A stretch of 16,928 nucleotides of DNA, taken from NCBI GenBank assembly GCA_031280705.1, contig JAITGJ010000169.1:1-16928 (forward strand). Reading direction: 5' to 3'. The translations under genes were made by a program, and so were the position numbers. The notes under the pieces are model-generated. The model was not told where the DNA came from, searched no databases, and worked only from the letters and a program-made list of their open reading frames with translations. This stretch comes from Spirochaetaceae bacterium (GTDB lineage Bacteria; Spirochaetota; Spirochaetia; Treponematales; Breznakiellaceae). Positions 6,463-13,586 of the stretch are shown here, piece by piece (positions within the stretch are counted from its first letter, which is position 1; each line of letters starts with the position of its first letter).

Positions 6463-7764
6463 ATGAGTATTATCGAGTATGTCGAGGCGCGGGAAATTCT
6501 GGACTCCAGAGGCAACCCAACCATCGAAGTTGATGTGATACTTGAAGACGGTTCCCAGGGGCGGGCGGCGGTGCCTTCCGGCGCTTCAACGGGAGATTAC
6601 GAGGCGGTGGAACTGCGTGACGGCGACGCGGCGCGGTATCTGGGCAAGGGCGTCCAACAGGCGATCGCCAATGTGAACGACGCCATCGCCCCGGAAATTC
6701 AGGGCCTGGACGCGCTGGATCAGGTGGACATCGACCGGACCATGATCGAACTGGACGGCACGGAAAACAAGGGCAAACTGGGCGCCAACGCGATTCTCGG
6801 CGTCTCCATGGCGGCGGCCCGCGCGGCGGCGGACTTTCTGGACATTCCCCTCTACAAGTATCTGGGGTCGTTCCACGCGAGCCTCCTCCCCGTGCCGATG
6901 GCAAATATCATCAACGGCGGAAAGCATTCGGACAACAAAATAGATTTCCAGGAATTTATGGTGATGCCCGTCGGCGCCGGTTCCATGCGGGAAGCCGTCC
7001 GCTGGACCGCGGAAGTGTTCCATAACCTGAAAAAACTCCTCCACGACGCGGGCAAAAATACCGCGGTGGGAGATGAAGGCGGATTCGCGCCGGACATCGG
7101 CAATGAAGAGGCCCTTGACTACATCATGAAGGCTATCGAAAAGGCGGGGTACCGGCCCGGCGAGCAGTTCGGCATCGCGCTTGACTGCGCTTCATCGGAA
7201 CTCTACGGCGAGGGAGGCAAGAAGGGCTACAAATTCTGGAAATCAAACCCGGACAAACTTTGTACCGCCGGAGAGATGATCGAACTGTACGCCAGGTGGG
7301 TGGACAAATACCCCATCGTATCCATCGAAGACCCGCTGGATCAGGACGACTGGGACGGCTATGTCGCGCTGACAAAACAGCTCGGTTCCCGCGTCCAGGT
7401 TGTCGGCGACGATTTTTTTGTTACCAACACCAAACGGCTTGAAAAGGGCATCAATATGGGGGCCTGTAATTCCATCCTGATCAAGGTGAACCAGATCGGG
7501 ACGGTAACCGAAACATACGAAGCGGTGGAAATGGCGAAAAAAGCGGGCTATACGGCCATCGTTTCCCACCGTTCCGGCGAAACCGAGGATACCTTCATTG
7601 CCGACCTCGTGGTGGGCCTTGAAACGGGCCAAATCAAAACCGGTTCCATGAGCCGCACCGACCGCGTAAGCAAATACAACCAGCTTATGCGTATCGAAGA
7701 TCAGCTTGAAGGTGTCGCAGCCTACGCGGGCCGTAAAGCGTTCTACAACATCAAAAAACAATAA
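6463..7764 (+). CDS. eno: Enolase (phosphopyruvate hydratase)
   Basis: A 433-residue full-length enolase, interconverting 2-phosphoglycerate and phosphoenolpyruvate in glycolysis and gluconeogenesis in the cytoplasm. Seen in order: ILDSRGNPTIEVDV and the mobile loop PSGASTGDYEA near the N-terminus, NAILGVSMA, then the barrel domain with AVGDEGGFAPD, SIEDPLDQDDWD, GDDFFVTN, ILIKVNQIGT and the signature SHRSGETEDTFIADLVVG. The metal-binding acidic residues and active-site lysines are all in place. GGAGG (6454-6458) gives a strong ribosome site. The codon use is GC-rich and regular, as expected for a highly expressed gene. It stands alone with its own promoter and a hairpin behind it. Confidence 0.98.
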   Translation: MSIIEYVEAREILDSRGNPTIEVDVILEDGSQGRAAVPSGASTGDYEAVELRDGDAARYLGKGVQQAIANVNDAIAPEIQGLDALDQVDIDRTMIELDGTENKGKLGANAILGVSMAAARAAADFLDIPLYKYLGSFHASLLPVPMANIINGGKHSDNKIDFQEFMVMPVGAGSMREAVRWTAEVFHNLKKLLHDAGKNTAVGDEGGFAPDIGNEEALDYIMKAIEKAGYRPGEQFGIALDCASSELYGEGGKKGYKFWKSNPDKLCTAGEMIELYARWVDKYPIVSIEDPLDQDDWDGYVALTKQLGSRVQVVGDDFFVTNTKRLEKGINMGACNSILIKVNQIGTVTETYEAVEMAKKAGYTAIVSHRSGETEDTFIADLVVGLETGQIKTGSMSRTDRVSKYNQLMRIEDQLEGVAAYAGRKAFYNIKKQ

Positions 7765-7772
7765 TTACAAAC

Positions 7773-7811
7773 GCGCCGGTCCGCAAAGCAGCCGGCTTTG
7801 TGGACCGGCGC
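7773..7811 (+). terminator. Strong hairpin after enolase
   Basis: The stem GCGCCGGTCC-N-CAAAGC (7773-7789) pairs with its complement ending at 7811. It has one internal mismatch and a short loop. No T run follows on the plus strand, so it is either an atypical terminator or a 3'-end-stabilising hairpin. It starts eight bases after the enolase stop. Confidence 0.6.
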
Positions 7812-7894
7812 AAAATACGCCCGAACAACACGGCGCGGCTTCGTCAGCCTGCCCCGCATATCCGGGACCCGGCGTGTGTGGTCTGCGGGGGCTT

Positions 7895-8140
7895 TTATGG
7901 CGCGGTAAGGCCGCCGGCGGCAACGGCTTGGCCAAGGTCCGCGAGGTGGCCTCCGTTACCGTATTTCGCCGTGCCTCCCCGCCCTACAAACAGCGCCGTT
8001 CCGGCAGTGTCCGTGTTGGCCTTACCGCCCCCTGCGGAAGCGCCGTAAATCACGCCGCCGTCACTGATCCACGCTTCGCTGCTGCGTGCGTTGCCCGTAA
8101 TCGCGCCGCCAAATTGGCGCCGCCAAATACCGCCGGGCAT
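7895..8140 (-). pseudogene. Remnant of a glycine-rich repeat surface protein
   Basis: An open stretch of about 80 codons on the minus strand. Its text is typical of large repeat-built surface proteins of treponemes: GGAITGN, ISDGGVIYG, ANTDTAGTALFV and GGTAKYGNG. These match the repeating 'GG.IYG...NT..GAALYV..GTA.YGN' pattern I know from such proteins. No signal peptide, ribosome site or full repeat set is present, and it sits in the gap between enolase and purM, so it looks like a leftover fragment rather than a gene. The rest of the 438-bp gap (7765-8202) holds only the enolase hairpin and the purM promoter region. Confidence 0.5.
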
Positions 8141-8166
8141 ACGCGGGCGGACCTGCCGGTTCTTTC

Positions 8167-8196
8167 TTGTTTTCCGCCTCCTTTTCGTGCTACAGT
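8167..8196 (+). promoter_or_regulatory. Probable promoter of purM, possibly leaderless
   Basis: TTGTTT (8167-8172), an 18-base spacer and TACAGT (8191-8196). The purM ATG begins seven bases after the -10. No Shine-Dalgarno sequence precedes it, so the transcript may start at or near the A of the start codon. Confidence 0.4.
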
Positions 8197-8202
8197 AGTT
8201 TT

Positions 8203-9318
8203 ATGATCATCACGGACTACAAACAGGCGGGCGTGGACATCGAGGAAGGCTACCGGGCGGTTGCGAAGTACCGGGAATTCGCGCAGGGCACCGCGCGGAA
8301 GGCGGTGCTGAACGGGCTGGGGAGTTTTGCCGGCATGTTTTCCCTCGCGGAATTTGTCCGTGCGGGTGAAGGCATGGAAGAACCCGTCCTTGTGTCCGGC
8401 GCCGACGGGGTGGGAACCAAGCTCGAAATCGCCTTCCGCATGAAAAAATACGATACGGTGGGCATCGACTGCGTGGCCATGTGCGTAAACGACATCGTTT
8501 GCCACGGGGCGCGGCCCCTCTTTTTCCTGGATTATCTTGCCTGCGGCAAACTCGACGCGGACGTGGCCGCGGAACTGGTAAAGGGCGTAGCGACAGGCTG
8601 CCGGGAAACGGGAAGCGCGCTGTTGGGCGGCGAAACCGCCGAAATGCCGGGCTTTTATGAGACGGGCAAATACGACCTCGCCGGTTTTTCCGTCGGGATT
8701 GTGGACCGGAAAAAAATTATTGACGGCGCCGCCATCCGGGAGGGAGACGCCTTGGTCGGCATCGCGTCGTCGGGACCCCATTCAAACGGCTACAGCCTGA
8801 TACGGAAACTTCTTCCCGATCTTGACGAAGATTTTGGCGGTATGCCCATCGGCATGGCCCTGCTCGAACCGACACGGCTGTACGCGCGGGCGGTTCTGGG
8901 ACTGCTGCCGGACATCCGCGTCCGGGGGATGGCCCACATCACCGGCGGCGGCTTTTATGAAAATATCCCCCGGATGTTTGCGCGGGACGCATCGCCGGAG
9001 GCGTTTGACGCGGTAATTGACCGGACGGCCTGGAAAATTCCTCCGGTTTTCGCGCGGCTTGCCGCTTCGGCGGCGGGAACGGGCCTTACGGGAAAAGCGG
9101 CGGAAGCGAAGGGAGCGGAACTTTTGGCCGGCGGTGATACCGGCCTTACGCGGCTTTTTTGGGGCACGTTCAATATGGGCATTGGCTTTGTTCTCGCCCT
9201 CCCCTCCGAAGAGGCGGAGACAGCCATCGAACGCCTGGACGGCGCGGGTTTCCCCGCCTGGACCATCGGGCGCGTGGCCCGCGCGGGAGACGCGGGGACG
9301 GTGCGCTTTGTCCGCTAG
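8203..9318 (+). CDS. purM: Phosphoribosylformylglycinamidine cyclo-ligase (AIR synthetase)
   Basis: A 371-residue cytoplasmic enzyme of purine synthesis that closes the imidazole ring, using ATP to turn FGAM into AIR. Seen: the N-terminal DYKQAGVDIEEGYRAV typical of PurM, GADGVGTK (66-73), NDIVCHGARPLFFLDYLA (96-113), GGETAEMPGFY (142-152), the SGPHSNGYSLIRKLL block and, later, HITGGGFYENIPR. It is slightly longer than the usual 340-350 residues. The ATG at 8203 starts the conserved N-terminus; a TTG at 8167 would add 12 unconserved residues. There is no visible ribosome site, and the -10-like TACAGT is directly upstream. purN follows after 63 bp, so the two likely form an operon. Confidence 0.96.
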   Translation: MIITDYKQAGVDIEEGYRAVAKYREFAQGTARKAVLNGLGSFAGMFSLAEFVRAGEGMEEPVLVSGADGVGTKLEIAFRMKKYDTVGIDCVAMCVNDIVCHGARPLFFLDYLACGKLDADVAAELVKGVATGCRETGSALLGGETAEMPGFYETGKYDLAGFSVGIVDRKKIIDGAAIREGDALVGIASSGPHSNGYSLIRKLLPDLDEDFGGMPIGMALLEPTRLYARAVLGLLPDIRVRGMAHITGGGFYENIPRMFARDASPEAFDAVIDRTAWKIPPVFARLAASAAGTGLTGKAAEAKGAELLAGGDTGLTRLFWGTFNMGIGFVLALPSEEAETAIERLDGAGFPAWTIGRVARAGDAGTVRFVR

Positions 9319-9381
9319 GACCGTGCGGACCGGACCGGCCGGGACCGGGCCGGTTCCGGAAATCCCGAACGGAACTTAGCC

Positions 9382-10071
9382 ATGGCTTGTTCCAGCATCG
9401 TGCCGGTTATGGCGCTCGTATCGGGAAACGGGACAAACCTTGCCGCCCTTATCGGCGCGGAGCAGGCGGGGCGTTTGGGCCCGGCGTCGATACGGGTGGT
9501 GGTGTCCGACCGGGCCGGCGCATACGCGCTTACCCGGGCGAAAAACGCGCGCATCGAGGCGCTGGTGGAACTTCCGCGCCGGGAACTGCCCCGGGACGAA
9601 CGGCGGCGGGAACTATCCGAACGGATTTTGGCCCGCGCGCGGGAACGGGACATCGGCCTCATCGTCCTTGCGGGTTTTCTTTCGATCCTTACCCGGGAAA
9701 TCACCGGCGCGTATGCGGGGCGGATCATCAACCTGCACCCAAGCCTCCTTCCCCAATTCGGCGGGGAGGGTATGTACGGAGAACACGTCCACCGGGCGGT
9801 CATCGCATCAGGGGAACGGGAATCGGGCTGCACGGTGCATTTTGTAGACGAAGGAATTGACCGGGGGCCCATCATTCTCCAGCGGAAAGTGCCGGTCCTT
9901 GCCGGGGACAGCCCCGAAAGCCTTGCCGAACGCATTCACCGGGAGGAACATGCGGCGCTGGCCGAGGCCGTCTCACTCGTCGCGCCGCGTCTTGCGCGGG
10001 AGGCCGGAGCGGAACCGCCGGGCGGTACCATCCCGCCGCGTCCTGCGCGGCCAAGAGGCGGAAAATCGTGA
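9382..10071 (+). CDS. purN: Phosphoribosylglycinamide formyltransferase (GAR transformylase)
   Basis: A 229-residue cytoplasmic enzyme that formylates GAR with 10-formyl-tetrahydrofolate. SGNGTNL (14-20) binds the phosphate of GAR. VLAGFLSIL and INLHPSLLPQFGG follow, with catalytic Asn117 and His119. SGCTVHFVDEGIDRGPII supplies Asp156, and KVPVLAGDSPESLAERIHREEH completes the fold. The last 20-odd residues are a proline/arginine-rich tail beyond the usual end. It lies 63 bp after purM. The gap contains repeated GGACCG-type GC blocks and a weak GGAAC ribosome site. In the purine pathway PurN acts before PurM, so the pair supplies two steps of IMP synthesis. The other pur genes are not in the window. 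Confidence 0.95.
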   Translation: MACSSIVPVMALVSGNGTNLAALIGAEQAGRLGPASIRVVVSDRAGAYALTRAKNARIEALVELPRRELPRDERRRELSERILARARERDIGLIVLAGFLSILTREITGAYAGRIINLHPSLLPQFGGEGMYGEHVHRAVIASGERESGCTVHFVDEGIDRGPIILQRKVPVLAGDSPESLAERIHREEHAALAEAVSLVAPRLAREAGAEPPGGTIPPRPARPRGGKS

Positions 10072-10138
10072 GCCGCGCCGGATAACCGTCCGGGCTGTCA
10101 AACCGGTCTACTGTTCCCCAGGGCCATTTCCCCGCGGC

Positions 10139-10900
10139 TTATTGCGGATTCGTATATCTTTTTCTGTTTTGCGTAATGTTTTTATAGTTGATTGCCCTGC
10201 GGGGGCAATAATGCATGCACGCAAGGCACTGCTCGCAATGGCTTTTGAATTCCGGTTTATCATTTATTAACGCAATGTTTTTTACCGGACAGATGGTTAC
10301 GCATATTCCACATCTGATACAGTCATCACTTACCCTATAATGCCTGTCAATGCGTGATATATGCCGCATATACCGGTTATAATATATTTCCCGGAATTTG
10401 TTTATGTTTCCTATTTTGTTGTTTTCTCTCCGGTTTATGTGATCCGTAACCAGGCGTAATTTCTTTTCCGCCTTTTCAAGAATTACCTGCGCGTTTTTTT
10501 CCAGATTATGAAAGTTATGGAAATACATCAGATAATTATGCAGTATGTAATTTGTCTGCATTGTTATATTTTGACCATAGTTTAATTCAATATCATGACA
10601 GTGCTTCAAGAGCGCCTTGAGCTGCGGCAATCCGTTCCCGGGACTTCCTCCGCTCGTTGTAATCGCATAGTAATAAGAACTATGGTGCCCGCTCATGGCC
10701 GTTACAAACCTTCTAACAATATGCGGCAATCCCCAGAAATATACCGGAAACACAAAGCCTGTTGTGTCATAATGCCGGTTCGGCATATTTTTGTCATCAT
10801 GCGCCATGGAAACAAGTTCACCGCCGCCGATATGACGCGCTGTTTCCCGGGCAATTTTGAGGCTGTTGCCGGTCCCTGAAAAATAAACAACTCTATTCAA
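10139..10900 (-). CDS. EFR1-type flavodoxin/ferredoxin fusion protein
   Basis: A 253-residue redox protein. The N-terminal flavodoxin-like half carries the FMN phosphate loop FSGTGNS (7-13), FPVYFWGLPHIVRRFV, and a TTSGGSPGNGL loop. The C-terminal part has two four-cysteine clusters, C194-C197-C200-C204 and C222-C225-C228-C232, which should hold two [4Fe-4S] centres as in bacterial ferredoxins. This layout is the EFR1 family, which passes electrons between FMN and iron-sulfur centres; its partner is unknown. The start is TTG (10898-10900), forced by the conserved N-terminus and an in-frame stop just upstream, with a poor ribosome site. The gene is strikingly AT-rich compared with its neighbours, suggesting later acquisition. 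It starts 12 bp after the regulator's stop and may be read through from it. Confidence 0.85.
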   Translation of the reverse strand: MNRVVYFSGTGNSLKIARETARHIGGGELVSMAHDDKNMPNRHYDTTGFVFPVYFWGLPHIVRRFVTAMSGHHSSYYYAITTSGGSPGNGLPQLKALLKHCHDIELNYGQNITMQTNYILHNYLMYFHNFHNLEKNAQVILEKAEKKLRLVTDHINRRENNKIGNINKFREIYYNRYMRHISRIDRHYRVSDDCIRCGICVTICPVKNIALINDKPEFKSHCEQCLACMHYCPRRAINYKNITQNRKRYTNPQ

Positions 10901-10912
10901 TCTTCCGCGCCT

Positions 10913-12334
10913 TTATTCGCCGGGGTTTGTACGGGAGGGAGCCGGGTCTTCGTCTTCACCGCTGCCGCCCGGCCCGGCGTCGCTGGATACGGCGCCGCCG
11001 TATCCGGCAAGTTTCCGGTGCAGGGTTTTGCGGCCGACGCCGAGCACGCGGGCCGCTTCACTCTTGTTGCCCTTGAGGGACGAAAGCGTGTCGCGTATGA
11101 TGATCCGCTCCGCATGCTCAAGATTCGTTCCCAGGGGGATCCGTATCCAGTGCGCGGTGGAATGTTCGCCTATGGTGGGGGGAAGATCGTTTTCGGTGAT
11201 GAGGCGTCCGCGCGACATGACCACGGCACTTTCCACACAGTTACGGAGTTCCCGGATATTGCCCGGCCAGTCGTAGGCGTACAGGGCCGCGCGCGCGCGA
11301 TCATCCACGCCTTCCACCGGTTTGCCGTTTTCCCGCGCGAATTCCCGGACAAATGAATTGAGAAAGAGCGGAATGTCGTCTTTGCGTTCGCGCAGGGGCG
11401 GGACTTCGATATTTACCACATTGAGGCGGAAATAGAGATCCTCCCGGAACGCGCCCTTTTCAATTTCCGCCTTGAGGTCCCGGTTGGTGGCGGCGACAAT
11501 GCGGACATCGGTTTCAATGGTTTCTTCGCCGCCGACACGCTCAAATTTACGTTCCTGCAAAACGCGCAGTAATTTGATCTGGATATTTTGATCGATTTCA
11601 CCGATTTCGTCCAGAAACAGGGTTCCCTCATGGGCAAGTTCAAAGCGGCCCCGCATCCGGGAAACGGCCCCGGTAAAGGCCCCTTTTTCGTGGCCGAACA
11701 GTTCGCTTTCAAGGAGGCTCGCGGCAAGGGCCGCGCAGTGCACCTTGACCAGGGGCTTTCCCCGGCGCGGGGACAGTTCGTGAATGGCGTCGGCCACCAG
11801 TTCCGTGCCCACCCCGCTTTCCCCGGTAATGAGTATTGACGCGCGCGCCGGAGCGGCGCGGCTGATGGTATCAAAAACACGGAGCATAACCTGTGAGGAA
11901 CCGATGAGGGATTTGAACTGTTTTTCCTGCTCCAGTTCCTTTTCCAGGCGGTGGTGGCGCAGAACCAGTTCCCGGTTTTGCAGCGCCCGTTTGACGAGGT
12001 GGGACAGGTGGTCCAGGTCCACCGGCTTGCTGAGGAAGTCGTAGGCCCCTCCGCGTATCGCCTGAACCGCCGCCTCTACCGTGCCGTGTCCCGTAAGGAC
12101 GATGACCGGGAAGCCCGGCGATTCGGCGAGGATGCGTTTCAGGAGTTCCGCCCCGGAAAGGCCCGGCATGCGGAGGTCCGTTATCACCAGATCAATGTCG
12201 CCCTTCTGGAAGCGCCTCCATCCGTCATCGCCGGACGCGGCGGTTTCCACCAGATAGCCGTCCATGTGAAGGCTCGCGGCCAGCCCTTCGCGGATATTCT
12301 TTTCATCGTCAACAATGAGCAGGGTGAATTTCAT
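10913..12334 (-). CDS. NtrC-family sigma-54-dependent response regulator, Walker A lysine replaced
   Basis: A 473-residue regulator with three domains. The receiver (1-120) has Asp9/Asp10, phospho-acceptor Asp53 (VITDLRMPG) and Lys103. The AAA+ domain (about 142-375) has GAFTGA (218-223), the sigma-54 contact loop, Walker B LFLDEIGE (Asp242-Glu243), LYFRLNVVNIEVPPLRER and WPGNIRELRN. A Fis-type helix-turn-helix (about 424-443, SEAARVLGVGRKTLHRKL) ends it, followed by a Gly/Asp/Pro tail. The Walker A motif, normally GESGTGKE, reads GESGVGTE: Thr177 (codon 11804-11806, ACG) stands where the ATP-binding lysine should be. ATP use may therefore be altered or lost; otherwise the protein is intact. 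It overlaps its kinase gene by four bases (ATGA), so the pair is co-translated. Target genes cannot be seen here. Confidence 0.9.
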   Translation of the reverse strand: MKFTLLIVDDEKNIREGLAASLHMDGYLVETAASGDDGWRRFQKGDIDLVITDLRMPGLSGAELLKRILAESPGFPVIVLTGHGTVEAAVQAIRGGAYDFLSKPVDLDHLSHLVKRALQNRELVLRHHRLEKELEQEKQFKSLIGSSQVMLRVFDTISRAAPARASILITGESGVGTELVADAIHELSPRRGKPLVKVHCAALAASLLESELFGHEKGAFTGAVSRMRGRFELAHEGTLFLDEIGEIDQNIQIKLLRVLQERKFERVGGEETIETDVRIVAATNRDLKAEIEKGAFREDLYFRLNVVNIEVPPLRERKDDIPLFLNSFVREFARENGKPVEGVDDRARAALYAYDWPGNIRELRNCVESAVVMSRGRLITENDLPPTIGEHSTAHWIRIPLGTNLEHAERIIIRDTLSSLKGNKSEAARVLGVGRKTLHRKLAGYGGAVSSDAGPGGSGEDEDPAPSRTNPGE

Positions 12335-13581
12335 ACGCGCCTCCCCGCCGTCTCTCCCGCCGCTAGCGGGTCCGCCAATGGCGGCGGCGCGCCGTCAAAC
12401 GCGATAAGGCGGGTTTCCTTTTGCGGCACGGGCAGGGTGATAATAAAGGAAGCGCCCGCCCCTTCGCGGGACCGGACGGTTACCTCGCCCCGGTGCTCCC
12501 GGATTATCTTGAACACCAGCGTTAGTCCAAGGCCCGATCCGCTTTCCCGCGTGGTAAAGTACGGCTCAAAAATCCGGGACAGGTTGGTTTCGCTGATGCC
12601 GGTACCGGAATCCGTTACGGTGATCACAACCGCGCCGTCGGCGTATTCGGTTTTTACGGTAAGGCTGCCCCCGCCGGGCATGGCGGCGATGGCGTTTTTT
12701 ATCAGATTGAGCAGGGCCTGCTTGAGGTAGCGGTCATCAAACGCGAAACGGGGAACATCGCCCTGAAGTTCCAGAACCGCCTGAATGTGCGCCGCTTCAA
12801 GTTCGTAGCGCACAAAATCCATCAAATCGGCAATAACGCCGTTGACATCGCCCTCCCTCAGTTCAAGGTCCATGGGGCGCACGGCGAACAGAAAATCTAC
12901 CACGATATGATTGAGCCGCGCGATTTCCTCATTGACGACGCCGATATAACGGTTCAGTTCGGAAAGCCAGTCCGTGCGTTCCCCCATGCCGCCTGAAAGT
13001 TCGGGCGTGGACATGGAGGCGATGGCCCGCTGAATAAGCTGCACATGGATGGACAGGCTGCCCAGGGGGTTTTTGATTTCGTGCGCGACGCCCGCCGCAA
13101 GCGTCGTAAGGCTGGCGAGATTTTCCACCCGGCGGAGCTGCGCCTCTTTTCCGCGCCGTTCGGTAATGTCCTCAACATAGATCAGGGAACCTGAAACCTG
13201 ATGATCCCGCACCAGGGGCAGCACCGACACGGAAAGGAGACGGGATTTTCCGGCCAGGTCCACATCGAATTCCCGGCCCTCCACCCGGTCTCCCGCGCGG
13301 AGCGTATCTTCAAGGAAGGCGCGGAGCCGGTCGTCATCCACAAAAAACCAGACGGGGACATTTTCCTGTTCGTGATGGACCGCCGGAAGATAACGCTCGG
13401 CGCGCTTGTTCGCCATAACGAGGCTGTGGTTCGTGTCAGAGACCAGAATGCCCTCCGAAAGCGAATCCAGCACCGATTCCAGGCGCTCAATTTCCCCGGC
13501 GGCGGACACGAGAAGGTCCGTTATCTGTTCGGCGGTAAGTTTGTTGAGCTTTTTAAGCGCCCGCGCAAGAAATTCACGCAT
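12331..13581 (-). CDS. Soluble PAS-domain sensor histidine kinase (NtrB/AtoS-like)
   Basis: A 416-residue kinase, the partner of the NtrC-type regulator it overlaps. A short N-terminal helical part leads into a PAS domain (about 33-140, ILDSLSEGILVSD-like start and GSLIYVEDITERR end). The dimerisation domain has the phosphorylated His167 in AAGVAHEIKNPLG. The ATPase domain carries the N box (LNLIKNAIAAMPGG, 291-304), DSGTGI (324-329), FEPYFTTRESGSGLGL (338-353) and the final strand FIITLPVPQ. There is no membrane segment, so it senses a cytoplasmic signal, presumably through PAS. It starts five bases after the stop of the clamp-loader gene upstream, giving tight coupling in the same transcript. 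The signal is unknown. Confidence 0.92.
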   Translation of the reverse strand: MREFLARALKKLNKLTAEQITDLLVSAAGEIERLESVLDSLSEGILVSDTNHSLVMANKRAERYLPAVHHEQENVPVWFFVDDDRLRAFLEDTLRAGDRVEGREFDVDLAGKSRLLSVSVLPLVRDHQVSGSLIYVEDITERRGKEAQLRRVENLASLTTLAAGVAHEIKNPLGSLSIHVQLIQRAIASMSTPELSGGMGERTDWLSELNRYIGVVNEEIARLNHIVVDFLFAVRPMDLELREGDVNGVIADLMDFVRYELEAAHIQAVLELQGDVPRFAFDDRYLKQALLNLIKNAIAAMPGGGSLTVKTEYADGAVVITVTDSGTGISETNLSRIFEPYFTTRESGSGLGLTLVFKIIREHRGEVTVRSREGAGASFIITLPVPQKETRLIAFDGAPPPLADPLAAGETAGRRV

Positions 13582-13586
13582 ACCGT

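Noticed and set aside
8050..8781. A 243-codon minus-strand frame over the start of purM
   Set aside because: It overlaps the well-supported purM gene antisense and shows no motif.
9319..9360. Repeated GGACCG blocks between purM and purN as a regulatory repeat
   Set aside because: The stretch is short and GC-rich with no stable unit length. It could be chance composition, and no T run makes it a terminator.
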